A stretch of DNA of 64,000 nt from Saposhnikovia divaricata (Eukaryota; Streptophyta; Magnoliopsida; Apiales; Apiaceae), in NCBI GenBank assembly GCA_036435485.1, contig CM071597.1, positions 53,613,881 through 53,677,880 of the forward strand, given 5' to 3'. The first letter of the stretch is position 1, and every line of letters begins with the position of its first letter. Below, piece after piece: positions 48,101 through 58,618 of the stretch. The translations under genes were made by a program, and so were the position numbers. A model generated the notes under the pieces. That model was not told the origin of the DNA, searched no databases, and worked only from the letters and a program-made list of their open reading frames with translations.

Positions 48101-50483
48101 TATAAGGATAAAACCAAGGCCAAGTAGTTATATATGTTAACTGAGAGATATCATTTCCTACATTTTAAGTTTTCCCGAGTCGTATGGGATAGCTATCTCT
48201 AAGTTCCAAGTAGTAAATTAAAACATGCCAAGTTAACACCAATGTACATTGAAACATAGATTTCAAAAAAAAGCCAGTATAGCTAACTGCAAATATGCAT
48301 TAATATGTTCATCTTTTCTTGATAACCATACCACAATGACTATAGGCACTCTCATACTAACCTTGTTGGCCTCAAAATGAATGTGCTGCGGCCTGTGTCA
48401 ATAAGAAACATTTTTAAGTATTAATGAAAGATATACAACGCGAAGCTATATGTAGTTCTAGCGGCATTAAGCACTCTCCCATCAAAGAAGAAATCTGGCT
48501 AAAAGTTACCGCTATTTATGAGGTGATAGATATAGCGAGCACTGCTAAGCCTTCTGGGCAGAGATAATACCTGTTCATAAGATTAAATACTACCTTATCA
48601 GGACTTTAATAAGTAAATTTTAACTAATATCAAGAATGTGTATAGTTGATATATTGACTAAATATATTAGTGTCTTTGTACAGATACTAAACTAATAAAC
48701 TATACTGTATATTTAAAGCCAAAACCATATGTATATAATATATATGATATCTGATTCATGCCTTGACATGGGCAGTCTGCCAGTATCTTAGAGCAAGTCC
48801 AACAACTCCTTAGTTTATTCCCTATAAATATAATAGAATAAAGATTCCTAGTGATATAAGAACCATATTTGAATATCAACTCCAACAAGCATCCATATAT
48901 TCATTCCTTACTATTATTATAACAATAAAATTAAATCTAAGAGAAGAAATAGAAGTGCAAAAAAGGAGGGAAATGATTTTGTACTTAATAAAATGGAGTT
49001 AAGGATGGCTAGAGATTCCTCAAAAGTAAAGAATGGCTAGAGATTTCTAGTGTTTTAGGAAACCACTAGTACACTGTTGGAGTAGTGATAAGAGCAAGTC
49101 CAATAGTGTCTTAGTTGGTTCCCTATAAATATTATAAAATAAAGATTCTTAGAGCATCTCCAACACTCTCCTAAAATTCTTCTTCAAAATAATTTATAAT
49201 ATTGTATCTTAGTTATTTGAGGACATTATCTTACTCTTCATCTCCAATACTCTCTTAACCCTTGGCTCTTAAATCAATTTTTATTATTAAAGGTACATGT
49301 AATATTTAGAGAAAGAAGTATGATATTAGCACAAAAGTGAAAAGAAGTGATAGATATTAATAAAGAATGAAATGAGGTGAGGTGAGAGAGTCTTAAAATT
49401 GAGGAGGATTTAAGGCCTTTTAAAAATTTGAGGATAACTTAAGAGTTTGTTGGAGTTCAAATTTAACACATTCTCTTCATATTTAACTTAAGAGCCTAAG
49501 TAAAGAGGTTGTTGGAGTTGCTCTTAGTATTTTAGGGACCTTGTTGTATATACCAACTCCAACAATAATTCCTATATTCAATCCTTATCATTATAATAAT
49601 AATAAATTTGAAACTACCTAGGAAATGATATAAAGACAACTAGTGGAAAATGGAGTGAAACAATTTTTTATTGATGAAAATAAAGTTAAGGATGGCTAGT
49701 GGTTCCCCAAAGATAGGGAATGGCTAGGGATTCTTAGTGATTGAGCTTTATTTTATGTCAAATTCCATAAATTCTAAGTTAAGAACCTAGATAGGGAAGC
49801 TGTTGGACTTGCTCTTGCCAAATTACCTAAATTTTAACTTAAGAACTCAAATAGGGAAACTATTGGACTTGCTCTTATAACTTATAAGACTAGTAGTGAA
49901 AGATTATAAAGAAAAGCGCTCTTGGGGCTTACAATTGTTTCATAATGAATACAAGGATTCAAACAATTTGCAAAATGAATTTGAACATACGGTAAGTCAC
50001 TACAGTTTACAACTACAGCAATTAATCGATCATAATTCAGTTTATAAACCTAAAACTAATTTCAGGCAACTCAACTCGGAACACACACATACATATTGTC
50101 GAAATAAGTAGGTAAATTTATAACAGATATAGAGACGTAAAAACTAAGCAAACAAAAAACTGAAAATAAATATGTAGCTACCTCTTCTTCTCCTAGAGCA
50201 TTGTTACACACTCTAGTAGTGGACAGTGCAGGACGAACTGAATTTCGAAAAACCTACACCAAACAGCAAGGATATCAATATCAGCACTTCCAACGCGTAA
50301 AGGAAGACATACATACACGTGCATCAGTGACGGAACCAGGATTCTGACACAACCGGGGCTAAAAACATTTATTGGTAATTTTTAAAAGGAAAAAAAATGG
50401 AATGAATGTAAAAAACATAGGGAGTGTACCAATGCAGAGGAGGAGCCGCGGGAAGCGAGTTTTCGGCGTATAACAGCGAACAT
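42119..50483 (-). CDS. DLST: Dihydrolipoyllysine succinyltransferase (E2 of 2-oxoglutarate dehydrogenase)
   Basis: Mitochondrial TCA-cycle E2 that moves succinyl from lipoamide to CoA. A 14-exon, 480-residue model in transcription order: 50483-50430, 50253-50182, 48570-48510, 48392-48362, 47428-47364, 45972-45898, 45799-45744, 45662-45618, 45527-45228, 45068-44974, 43206-43116, 43030-42920, 42652-42458, 42310-42119. Residues 1-90, Arg/Ser-rich (MFAVIRRKLASRGSSSAL), are a mitochondrial presequence ending near KFSSDS. The lipoyl domain carries Lys138 in ETDK|VTIDV. A Pro-rich linker follows, then the catalytic domain (ERRVPMTRLRKRVASRLKDS) with His451 and Asp455 in YDHRLIDG. As usual for plants there is no E1/E3-binding domain. 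Five-prime exons are supported by open frame, phase and presequence character, less firmly than the rest. An extra copy of the lipoyl exons lies at 46077-46731. The intron after 42920 has a GC donor. Confidence 0.93.
42653..42919 (-). other. GC-AG intron of DLST
   Basis: The exon ending ACTCCAAAG at 42920 is followed by GCAAGC rather than GT. The intron ends TATCAG at 42653. The join PK|GLVVPV is exactly the conserved protein sequence, so the unusual donor is certain unless there is a base error. Confidence 0.85.
43271..43979. mobile_element. MITE-like element with GC-rich ends in a DLST intron
   Basis: About 700 bases. The ends are inverted (AGTTACTCCGACTCGG on the left; the reverse complement of the right end is AGTCACTCGGACTCGG) and very rich in CG, CGTGTC and GACACG words; the middle is AT-rich. 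Flanks are TATATAA on both sides, extendable to an 8-bp imperfect duplication. It interrupts a repeat whose second copy at 44086-44115 shows the empty-site arrangement. A DNA transposon, possibly hAT, is the simplest reading. It codes for nothing. Confidence 0.55.
43988..44215 (+). repeat. Two SINE-like tandem units in a DLST intron
   Basis: Two related stretches each begin AACCAGATRTCCAACAGCRY (43986 and about 44110). The first has a tRNA-like pair of boxes: TAAGTGGTTGG, then GAGTTTGAACCTC about 40 bases later. This suggests a tRNA-derived SINE, but no tail or target duplication is clear. Confidence 0.35.
45150..45163 (+). repeat. Poly-C run in a DLST intron
   Basis: About 13-14 C residues between exons 44974-45068 and 45228-45527. 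It is unusual in this AT-rich locus and prone to sequencing error. Confidence 0.8.
45333..46830. repeat. Tandem duplication of DLST lipoyl-domain exons
   Basis: Two copies of a roughly 740-bp genomic block: 45333-46070 (3' copy) and 46087-46830 (5' copy), with a 16-base filler between and offsets of 754 to 760 bp caused by small indels. The block covers three whole lipoyl exons, their introns and most of the linker exon. The copies differ at scattered sites (for example VTIDVTSP versus VTIDVSSP), so they are not a simple read-assembly echo. A diverged tandem repeat of about 79 bp (46800-46868 and 46879-46949) adjoins the right breakpoint. Confidence 0.92.
46077..46731 (-). CDS. DLST: Second set of DLST lipoyl exons (upstream duplicate)
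   Basis: Four exon copies in transcription order: 46731-46657 (75 bp), 46558-46503 (56), 46420-46376 (45) and 46281 onward, each with the same length, phase and splice sites as the main copy. They encode VPFMGESISDGTLATFLK, the ETDK lipoyl-lysine site and VTIDVSSPEAGVIQK. The duplicate linker exon is cut by the duplication breakpoint. If it used a weak donor CTTG|GTATTG at 46076 (205 bp), the whole set would be 381 bp, exactly 127 codons, and splice in phase into the main copy, giving an E2 with two lipoyl domains. Alternatively the splicing machinery may pick one set, since exons 1-3 of either copy fit the same neighbours. Usual plant DLST has one lipoyl domain. Which transcripts exist cannot be told from DNA. 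Confidence 0.75.
48790..49085. mobile_element. MITE in a DLST intron (copy 1, uninterrupted)
   Basis: Starts AGAGCAAGTCCAACAAC and ends ACTGTTGGAGTAGTG, an imperfect inverted pair. The interior (CCCTATAAATATAATAGAATAAAG, TGGAGTTAAGGATGGCTAG) matches the next element, whose interruption it helps define. Confidence 0.65.
49092..49877. mobile_element. MITE of the same family, split by a second MITE (copy 2)
   Basis: Begins AGAGCAAGTCCAATAGTG and ends TATTGGACTTGCTCTT. Its interior aligns to 48790-49085 once 49151-49533 is removed. The 3' terminus is repeated: CTGTTGGACTTGCTCTT at about 49800 and again 61-63 bases later. Confidence 0.65.
49151..49530. mobile_element. Inner MITE with TTA target duplication
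   Basis: Ends GAGCATCTCCAACACTC and GTTGTTGGAGTTGCTC are inverted repeats, and TTA flanks both sides (49148-49150 and after 49530). This is the three-base duplication typical of PIF/Harbinger MITEs. It sits inside copy 2 at the point where copy 1 is continuous. Confidence 0.7.
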
Positions 50484-51288
50484 CGTTGGCTTGATCTATA
50501 CGTACAACACAATCCTCAACGAACAGGTACGTAAATATACATAGATAAATTATTACGCAATTATGTAGTTTAAATTACGAAGAAATTGAGAAAAAATGTA
50601 AGATGCATATAGGTCTGACCTGAGTAGCTGACTCTGGGAGAATTACTATTAAAATCTGATAATTTTAAATTAGGGTTCTTAAATACAAGATCCCTCTTAT
50701 TTATTTATTTATTCATTCATCCTTTGGGTTTTTTTTGTAAGCTTAACGCTAGGCATTTTGGTACTACTATTAAGTCACGTGTATTTACTTTAATAATGTT
50801 TGTAAGCGACGCCGCCAAGTGTTTGTCGCAAAACGACGTCGAACCAAGTGAAAGCAGATGTTTTCACTTTCCAAAATTCAACGCACTAGTAGGCTTTGGG
50901 CTGTAAAGTTACCAACAGGCCAAGTATAGGCCTAGTGTCACAGATAAATGTTTGTGTTGGGCCTCCTTCACAGTCCTCTTTCAGGTATTCGCAAGTGATG
51001 TTTGTTGAGCAAAGCTAAACCTTATCTTAAATTAAATAAAGGAAAATTATTGGATTTAGTATACTTTTTCTTTTATATTTAAATATGTAAATTAAAAAGT
51101 GTATTTATATAGAAATATAAAAAAATGTATGTTAATAATTTAAATCATATATAACATAGATTTTCTAAATTAAATAGGATTATCAATGTAGTTCTTCTAT
51201 ATTGAATATGATTAATGTAAAAATCATAATTATCGTTTCTCTTGAGATTCTGAATGTTTTTATTTAGATAATATTTTTAAATCTCACT
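50484..51288. other. DLST upstream region and intergenic DNA
   Basis: Contains the presumed DLST promoter and 5' UTR, then AT-rich sequence. Around 50800-50960 there is a less AT-rich stretch with a 60-codon plus-strand frame that matches nothing I recognise. Confidence 0.5.
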
Positions 51289-51416
51289 AAAAACCAAACC
51301 AAACCAAACATACCCAGTATATCCCACTCAGAGCAGGGTCTGGGGAGGGTAGGATGTACGCAGACCATACCCCCACTTGTAGAGCGGGGATGCTGTTTCC
51401 GTGTAGACCCTCGGCT
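51289..51416 (-). mobile_element. Au-like tRNA-derived SINE
   Basis: The minus strand starts GCCGAGGGTCTACACGGAAA. It continues with a core containing GGTCTGCGTACATCCTACCC and CCCAGACCCTGCTC, then TGGGATATACTGGG and a TTTGG-rich tail (ATGTTTGGTTTGGTTTGGTT). This order is that of the widespread plant Au SINE from its tRNA-like 5' end to its short tail. Confidence 0.8.
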
Positions 51417-51650
51417 AAGTGCACGACATAGAAAGGGTGTGATAAATACAAAGGAAACCAGCTGATACAGAAATGATCAAAGCCATACCTGAGCCCATGG
51501 CGTTCTCCACATGGGGCATACCTATCTGCGAGGATTTTTGATACTCATAACTTGACGCGCTCCAATCACACGAAAAACCTGCAGTGAGACAGCACCGAGC
51601 CAGGATCCCTGTAACTGCAAAACCAGCAAACATAAGACACTAAAAACGCA
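51417..51650 (-). other. Exon-like open segment, unassigned
   Basis: The minus strand is open for 72 codons (51633-51415). Within it a stretch bounded by TTACAG (about 51608) and CAGGTATGG (about 51490) looks like an internal exon. The encoded peptide (CDWSASSYEYQKSSQ) matches no family I know, and no partner exons were found. It may be a captured or dead exon, or chance. Confidence 0.25.
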
Positions 51651-52679
51651 AAGTGAGAACGCTAAATCTGATTTTTAGATTTCAAGATAGAGACTAAATA
51701 GTAAATATGATTTTTTTAATATCATTGCAAAAATTATTAAGCTTCAATTCTGATATAATATTTTTTAATTATATCATTTTTAGATTATAACTTTATTATA
51801 AAAATTCAATTGTAATACGACTTTTTTTTAATTATTTCCTTTTAGATTATAATATTCTTTTTAATATGATATGCTCCTGATCGTCTATTTTTAAAAAATT
51901 TAGATTCGATGGTTAAGATTATTTTGACGGTACATTGACACAGTTAAGATTATTTTGACGATACAATTATAAAAATTAATAGACCAAAATAATGGTAAGA
52001 TCTCTTTTACCTTATTATATATAAGGATATAATTAGAACTCATCGCTATTTACCTCGTACATTAATATTACAAGAGTAAGAAAAAATGACAAAAATTACC
52101 ATTTTTTTGGATTTTTGATAGGAATACCGGTTCTGAGTTTTTCGGCTAAAAATATGAATCTATTACGTATTTTAAAAATAAATAACACTGATACGCATTT
52201 CATAAATGGGTATCGCATTAAAATCAGAAACAAAAAGAAAGAATTTTTTTTTTAAAATAATAATTTCGTGATATCATGTATCTGTCTGGTGAATGCGTAT
52301 CACCGTTGTGGTGAGCGGTGACGCGCATAGAATGCGTATCTCATATTTTATTTTCTGTTCAATTTTTTTTATATATTTTTTACAAAATACCTATTTCGCA
52401 AATGTGTAATAGTATATTCAATTTGAAAATGTATAATAGATTATTATTTTTGGTCAAAAATTTTAAAATTGATATTTACATAATAAAATTAAAAAAAAAT
52501 AGCATTTTTAACCATCATCCAAGAGTAAGTGTAAATGTAATGCTGGGTATTTGCCGAAATATATTTCTAAGTAACATGTGACACCCACAGGCCACATCCC
52601 ATGACACCCACGTCAGCATTCTTCCATAACTAAAATTATTTTATAACAGAAAAGTACAGCAAAAAGGTACACAAACAAA
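51651..52679. other. AT-rich intergenic DNA with an inverted repeat-family copy
   Basis: No gene. 51840-52020 is the inverted counterpart of the repeat at 32430-32600 (GATCGTCTATTTTTAAAAAA, AAGATTATTTTGACG twice). Confidence 0.5.
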
Positions 52680-52681
52680 TA

Positions 52682-52939
52682 CTCCGTCTGTCTCAAATTA
52701 ATCTTCCCATTTACGATGTCGGTCCTGTTCATAACATGAGACAAATTACTAATTTACGCATAATCTATAAGATCAAATATAGTCATGAGTGATCTTGTTG
52801 GATTCGTATTTATGAGTACTTTAATACAGTGAAGTTTTTATATTTAGTACTAATACAAAATTCAAGATATTAACGATCAAAAGTGTGCGTTGGCAAACGT
52901 GTTTTTTAAAGTGGGAAGAGTTTTTTGAGACGGAGGGAG
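52682..52939. mobile_element. Stowaway-like MITE, copy 1
   Basis: Ends CTCCGTCTGTCTCAAATTA and TTTTTTGAGACGGAGGGAG form a terminal inverted repeat flanked by TA on each side (52680-52681 and 52940-52941), the Tc1/mariner-type signature. 258 bp, non-coding. Confidence 0.85.
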
Positions 52940-52941
52940 TA

Positions 52942-53686
52942 CAAAACACTTTAACACCGTACTTCAGTTCAGTTTCTAACGTCTGTTAATGCCACTTGAC
53001 GGAATGCAATCGGGTGCTTTAAAAAAAATTGTTCAGCCATTAAAGTACTTGTTTCTATACTTCGGCCATTTTCGTGCAAAAAAAAAAAAAAATTTAGGTC
53101 ACTTTCCTGCAAATAAGTCTTAATCTAAATGCATAACATAGATCCTTTTTTGGATTTTTATTGCTGTATATTAAAGTAAATATAAATTTAAAAAAAAATG
53201 CTGATGTCGATGTCATGTATTGGATGTCACATTATTTGTGAACAAATTTTGCGATTTAATTTGAATTACCTAGCATTATTCATACTACAAATGAGATGGA
53301 TTCAGTTGTATTTATTCTGATATCAATTAATAAAAACATTTTTGACAAATTATTTTAAAACATTTATTCTGATATAAATAAATGAAAATATTTCTGACAC
53401 ATTATTTTAAGAGTAGTGCTAGGGATCCCAAACTGGATCCCAAAAAGAGTTCCCAAATGATGTGACATTGGTGATTTGACAATATGAGATATTTTAATTG
53501 GTGTGATTGACGTGAATATAGAGGGACCATCATAATATGACCAATCAACACGGGACATTTGAGAAATTTTTTGTGATCCAATTTGAAAACTCTAACATTT
53601 TCCTTATTTTAAAACAATTATTGGTATCAATTTGATAGCCTGGCATACTCTACTCAATTTCCTGGAAGTGCCTTATTGTAAGTTAG
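52942..53686. other. AT-rich intergenic DNA
   Basis: Contains an A run of about 15 (53079) and short segments such as GGGATCCCAAACTGGATCCC near 53424. No gene or complete element recognised. Confidence 0.5.
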
Positions 53687-53880
53687 AGCCCGGATCCTCT
53701 GTTCCATTTTTCATGCCCCCTTCTGTGTCCCCTATATAAAATTAGTGCCCTTGGCGGGGCTCATTGTAAGGAAAATGGAAATAAAATATTTTATTTTTAT
53801 TTTCCTTACAATGGGCCCCACCAATTTTATATAAGGGACACAAAAAAGAACATGAAGAAGGGGACAGAGGATCCTCACCC
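53687..53880. repeat. Foldback element, near-complete 95-bp inverted repeat
   Basis: The left arm (CGGATCCTCTGTTCC ... TATATAAAATTAGTG ... CATTGTAAGGAAAATGG) and right arm are reverse complements over their whole length with few mismatches, meeting at about 53789 with almost no loop. Transcribed, it would be a long hairpin. Confidence 0.85.
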
Positions 53881-54096
53881 ATAACAAATTACTGGCCTTG
53901 ATTTTGTTAGTAATTTTGTTCCTCACATTTAGGTCCTGTTCCTGTATATGAAAGTGCATCTAAATATCTAATTCATTATTTGTTGATCATGGTTTTGTGG
54001 CATAGGAATGTGGGCATCGCATGTTTAAAAGACCCCACTTGATAGGCATGGGCATGGAAAGCCTCTTGTGTTTATGAATTTCTGGTATGTTGTAGC

Positions 54097-54658
54097 TAGT
54101 GCTGGCCAAACGGGCGGTCCGTGCGGGCCGGTCCGGGTTTGCCACGGGTCGGGCTTTCCGGACGATAGCACGGAACCGGTTCGTTGGTCCACCGGGCCGT
54201 GCCCGGGCCGGGCTTGATTCGGAAATATGCAATTCGGGACCGGTTCGGCTATACAAATCAAATAAGTTTCTAAAGTACAAAAGGCTATAAATTACCAACA
54301 AACAATGAAATGGTACTGACGTTGGCCACGTGTGGCAAATCATGGCAGGCATGCATGTGTTAATGTATTGTTTTTCGACACCTGTGCTGTGTAATGTGTT
54401 CCACACTTCCACTTACTAATAGTTATTGACAATAAAACTTGGAGAAAGCAAGCAGTCGGCGGTCCGGGCTTCACGGGTTGACGAGCCGGGCCGGGCCGGT
54501 TCCGGGCTCGGTTTTTTATTCTTAAACCCGTATTCGGACCGAAAATTCTGACGGTTTGTGCGGGTTAAGCCCGGTTGGTCACGGGCCGAATAAATTCGGT
54601 TAAAGTACCGTGCCGGTCCCGTGCGGTCCGAGCTGAACCGCACGATTGGCCACCTCTA
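54097..54658. mobile_element. hAT-type element with GC-rich ends
   Basis: 562 bp flanked by an 8-bp target duplication GTTGTAGC (54089-54096 and 54659-54666). Terminal inverted repeats are TAGTGCTGGCCAAACG and TAGAGGTGGCCAATCG (right end reversed). Both 130-170-bp ends are packed with GGGCCGG/CCGGTCC words; the centre is AT-rich and non-coding. Confidence 0.85.
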
Positions 54659-54941
54659 GTTGTAGCCGCCAGTGCTACTGTGATATCAGTTTATCACAAA
54701 GCATCATCTACAAGCCTAGCAAAAGCGTCAAGAGAACGAAAACACTATATTTAACAAAACAAAACAACAAAGCCAACATCGTCAAACGCTAAACGGAAGG
54801 GAAAATACTCAAACCACCAGGCATGCGCAACAAGCTGCATGCCTATACATACTGCCTTATTAAACTAGCTAATACATTATATATGCTTGGTGGTCACAGT
54901 CTCAGTCATAACAGAGACAGAGTACACATACAAAACATTCT

Positions 54942-55442
54942 CTAAGGTTGACCCATCTGTCCACCGAATCCACTCCCCATCTGCCCACCAAAAGGTCCAA
55001 AATCGAAACCACTTCCAGTGTTTCCTCCAACGTTTGATCCAAAGCCAATACCACCACTTGCCGCGCCACCAAGTGAGCTGCCCATGTCGCCCATACCACC
55101 AAAGGGGCCACCGCCTCCAACAGATGAACCCATGCCAAGACCACCACTTACACTACTGCTAAGTGAACCTGAACTGCCTATGCCACCAAGGCCACCAGGT
55201 GAACCCATACCAAGACCACCGCTAGTAGCACCACCAAGCGATCCACCAAGACCACCGAGATTCCCACCCAAGCCGGCTTGAGCGCCACCTTGAACCCCGT
55301 TACCGAAGGAAGGAAATGGGAAAATAGCTTTCTCGTCGTTAAGCGTATCTGTAGTTGACATGAGCTTCCTACCACTAGTGGTGAAAACAAGCATACACGA
55401 AATGACAAAAACGAAACTAAATTTAGAGGACATTTTCGCCAT
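54942..55442 (-). CDS. Secreted glycine-rich protein
   Basis: An intronless 166-codon gene. Residues 1-25 (MAKMSSKFSFVFVISCMLVF then TTSG) form a signal peptide with a clear hydrophobic core. A short variable segment (KLMSTTDTLNDEKAIFPFPS) follows, then about 110 residues of Gly-rich sequence with repeats such as GGLGMGSPGGLGG and GGMGDMGSSLGG, and Phe/Met spaced through the C-terminus, ending GQMGQP. This is the layout of class-I-type plant glycine-rich proteins, often in the cell wall or apoplast; location is inferred from the signal peptide. A second ATG three codons in could also serve as the start. A TATA-like box lies 55-66 bases upstream. There are no cysteines in the mature part, so it is not the Cys-ending GRP type. 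Strong antisense open frames here are shadows. Confidence 0.85.
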   Translation of the reverse strand: MAKMSSKFSFVFVISCMLVFTTSGRKLMSTTDTLNDEKAIFPFPSFGNGVQGGAQAGLGGNLGGLGGSLGGATSGGLGMGSPGGLGGIGSSGSLSSSVSGGLGMGSSVGGGGPFGGMGDMGSSLGGAASGGIGFGSNVGGNTGSGFDFGPFGGQMGSGFGGQMGQP

Positions 55443-55496
55443 ATATGGGAAATGTGTATATATTTTTCGTTGTGTTTCGAGGAAATTCCGGAAGGT

Positions 55497-55508
55497 GGTA
55501 TTTATAGG
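55497..55508 (-). promoter_or_regulatory. TATA box of the glycine-rich protein gene
   Basis: The minus strand reads CCTATAAATACC about 55 bases upstream of the first ATG, a good plant TATA box that implies a short 5' UTR. Confidence 0.65.
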
Positions 55509-55846
55509 AAAGTATATGTACTTAGCTATTTATCTAGCTAGAACGTACTACTTCAAGTAGTAGCAAGTATAGGTGCAATAAATAGTTACTCGAACGGGAC
55601 AGTCGAATTGAATTGCACACTTAAACGTGGACGCAATTTTCCACAAACACGTATATATGGCATCCTAAAGTTGAAGTATTGCACCTTGGGAACCCCGATT
55701 CAGATATATATGTTGCATACATCTTAAGTTTGTTTAAGATTACAAACTAGAATGTTCGAGGCTGATCAATATTACCAGGTAGATATTGTTCCCCTTCAAA
55801 TACAACTATATATATTGAACCTCGATCAAGAGCTCTAAAATTATTA
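55509..55846. other. Upstream region of the glycine-rich protein gene
   Basis: No coding sequence. Presumably the promoter; no specific site can be named with confidence. Confidence 0.4.
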
Positions 55847-56092
55847 CTCCCTCTCTCTCACAAAATCTTTCTCCTTTTGACTTTGAACACTGTTTATTTG
55901 TTTATTATAAGCGGTTGACTACTAATTTACCCATAATACCAAATATAGTCGTGAGTTATCTTATTGAATTCGTATTTGTTAATATTTTAATACAATGAAG
56001 TTTTTATAATTAATAATAATATAAAATTAAAGATATAAACAATTAAAATTTGTATTGACAAACGTGTCAAAAGTAAACATGAGACGGAGGAG
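55847..56092. mobile_element. Stowaway-like MITE, copy 2
   Basis: Ends CTCCCTCTCTCTCACAAAAT and CATGAGACGGAGGAG with TA on both sides (55845-55846 and 56093-56094). The interior matches copy 1 at 52682 (ACCAAATATAGTCGTGAGTT, AATACAATGAAGTTTTTATA), so both belong to one family. Confidence 0.8.
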
Positions 56093-56786
56093 TACTAACA
56101 AAAAAGAAATAGGAATACTAGCTCCTAGGTAGTACTCTACTCTGTTTCCGTTTATCTGCTTTGTTTGATTTTTTATAATTAAATTGACTCCAAATTTAAT
56201 TTAAAATTCTATATATTATTATAATCGAAAAAATTTATGAAAGTTACATCATTGAAAAATATGTTTAATCTACTTTAATGTATATTTTTTATTTTTTTCA
56301 AAATTATGAAGAAATGATTTTTAATTTATAATCAGAATTTGATTAATTTAATCACAAAAAATTATAAAAAACATATAAAATGAGGGAATATAAAAAAAGA
56401 AGGGATTTGTGTCTGAGGATGACCTCAGGTTCTCCCTGAAGTTAAAAGCTGTTTAGGTAAATTTACTGAGAAAAAATTAAAATTTACTACATTTCAAAAA
56501 AATTATTTTAGGATAAATCAGAGCTAATTCCTAAATTTTAGACCAATCATGTTATATTGAGAATTTTCCTTATTTACAATCTCACCCTACCTTTAGTTAA
56601 CACTTCTAATTTAAATAAAATAATGATTTTATTAAACATATCCATAAATACATATTTTTTAAATTAAAAATATTTACTAGAAAATCACAATTTTAATTTG
56701 AAATCAATCATGATATACCATTATATATTTTAAACTAAATTTCATAATTAGTCATTCATTAATCAACCACTCTTTTAATATAAAGT
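56093..56786. other. AT-rich intergenic DNA
   Basis: No gene, RNA or complete element seen. Confidence 0.5.
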
Positions 56787-57740
56787 CAGTCACAGTCATA
56801 TTATATACATTACAAATTGATTTTTGTAATATATATTGTACAATTATAATCGATATTAAATAATTATAATCTCACTTAACATAAAATCTGAAAAAATCGA
56901 ATTTGAAATCAGATTTTAAATAACTTGGATACAATCCATACCTTCAAAAATTTGATTTTTTATAGACTCAAAAATATATTAATTCATAATTTGTTAATAA
57001 AATTAATTAATAAATGGATATAAGCCAACACTACAAAATCGGATTTGAACAATTTTAAATAGCTTGGATAAAATCCATATCTTCAAAAAAATATTAATAA
57101 TATAATAATTTTATTATAATATAAATTAATATAATTAATATAAATATATTAATTTAATAATATATTCAATATATTATTATTAAATATATAAGGGATGTTA
57201 TGTAATATATTATTATATTAATATTTATAATATTAATTTAAATATTATAATTAATATGTTTTATTATAATATTTTCATATATAATATGTAAAAACATATT
57301 ACATATGTTTTTTGTAATTAAATTATTGGGTAAAGTCAATTACAATCATATTATCATACATTATAAATTGATTTTTATAATATATATTGTACAACTATAA
57401 TCGATATTAAATAATTATAATCTAACTTAACTAAGAAAATTGGATATGAAATCAGATTTTAAATAACTTGGATAAAATTCATACCTTCAAAAAATTTATT
57501 TTTTTATAAGCTCAAAAATATATTTATTCATAATTTGTTAGTAAAATTAATTAATAAATGCATATAAGCCAACACTACAAAATCGGATTTGAACAAATTT
57601 AAAATAGTTTGGATAAAATCCATATCTTCAAAAACTCAATTTTTTGAAAGGTACAAAAATATATTTATTCACAATTTGTTAATGAAATAATTAATAAATT
57701 CATATAAACAAACACTACATATAATTTAATTACTTTAATT
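56787..57740. repeat. AT-rich direct repeats, about 550-bp period
   Basis: The block starting GTCAGTCACAGTCATATTAT (56785) recurs diverged from about 57335 (GTCAATTACAATCATATTAT). Both contain TATAATCGATATTAAATAAT and CCAACACTACAAAATCGG. A third partial unit starts near 57620. No coding capacity. Confidence 0.75.
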
Positions 57741-58580
57741 ATTAAATATACACTATAAGAGTATTATCATTGGTTGGTGAATAAATTAACAATCAAAAAA
57801 TTAAAATTAGTTTAGAGGCAATCAGAATTTACATTTAAACTTTAAATCAATCAATCATATACGAAATTTTTATTATTTACCATACTTATTATAATTTACT
57901 AATCGCGGTTAAATTAAATTTAAATATAAAATATCTTGATTTAATAACTTCGCATATCACATGATTTTTAATTTTAAAAAATTTCTACTAATTGTAAATA
58001 TTATTTTCTATAAATCCACATAATAGTATATTACATATGGTTATATATCTTTTAGTTATGAATTGTTTTAACATCATTTATTATAATAAATGATACTCGA
58101 ATCTAACATGTATTAGTTAACCGATCACAAGATTGTGAATTATTTGAACATCAATCAAAATCTATTAAATTTAAATCAATTAAACTTAATGTAACATGTT
58201 TCTCTATTGGATCTAGATCCTACGTTTCAGCCAAGATTAAACTAAAATCAAGTTACACTCAATAACAATTAATTTTTACTTTTTCATATCAATTAACTAT
58301 ACATAATAACTACTAATTTTTATTTTAACGGTTAACTAATAAACAATTTATATAAAATAAAATTCTTACAAACTAAAAAAATATAATTATTATATCAATT
58401 TAAACATTACAGGAAATCTAAGCCGCTTATTCCCTATTCCCCATCAGACCTAGCCAATTTTGATAAACTAAGTGTATCAATTCTCCTCATGGCTAAATCA
58501 TATCAATTTCGGTTAAGGTACTATTTTATATCCTTTTATTATATGACATTCTATACTTTGAAAAATTATTTTTTATTTCG

Positions 58581-58618
<38 letters not shown>

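Noticed and set aside
54887..55281. Pro-rich plus-strand and other antisense frames over the glycine-rich protein gene
   Set aside because: Antisense of Gly codons gives Pro; only the minus-strand frame has a signal peptide, TATA box and full length.
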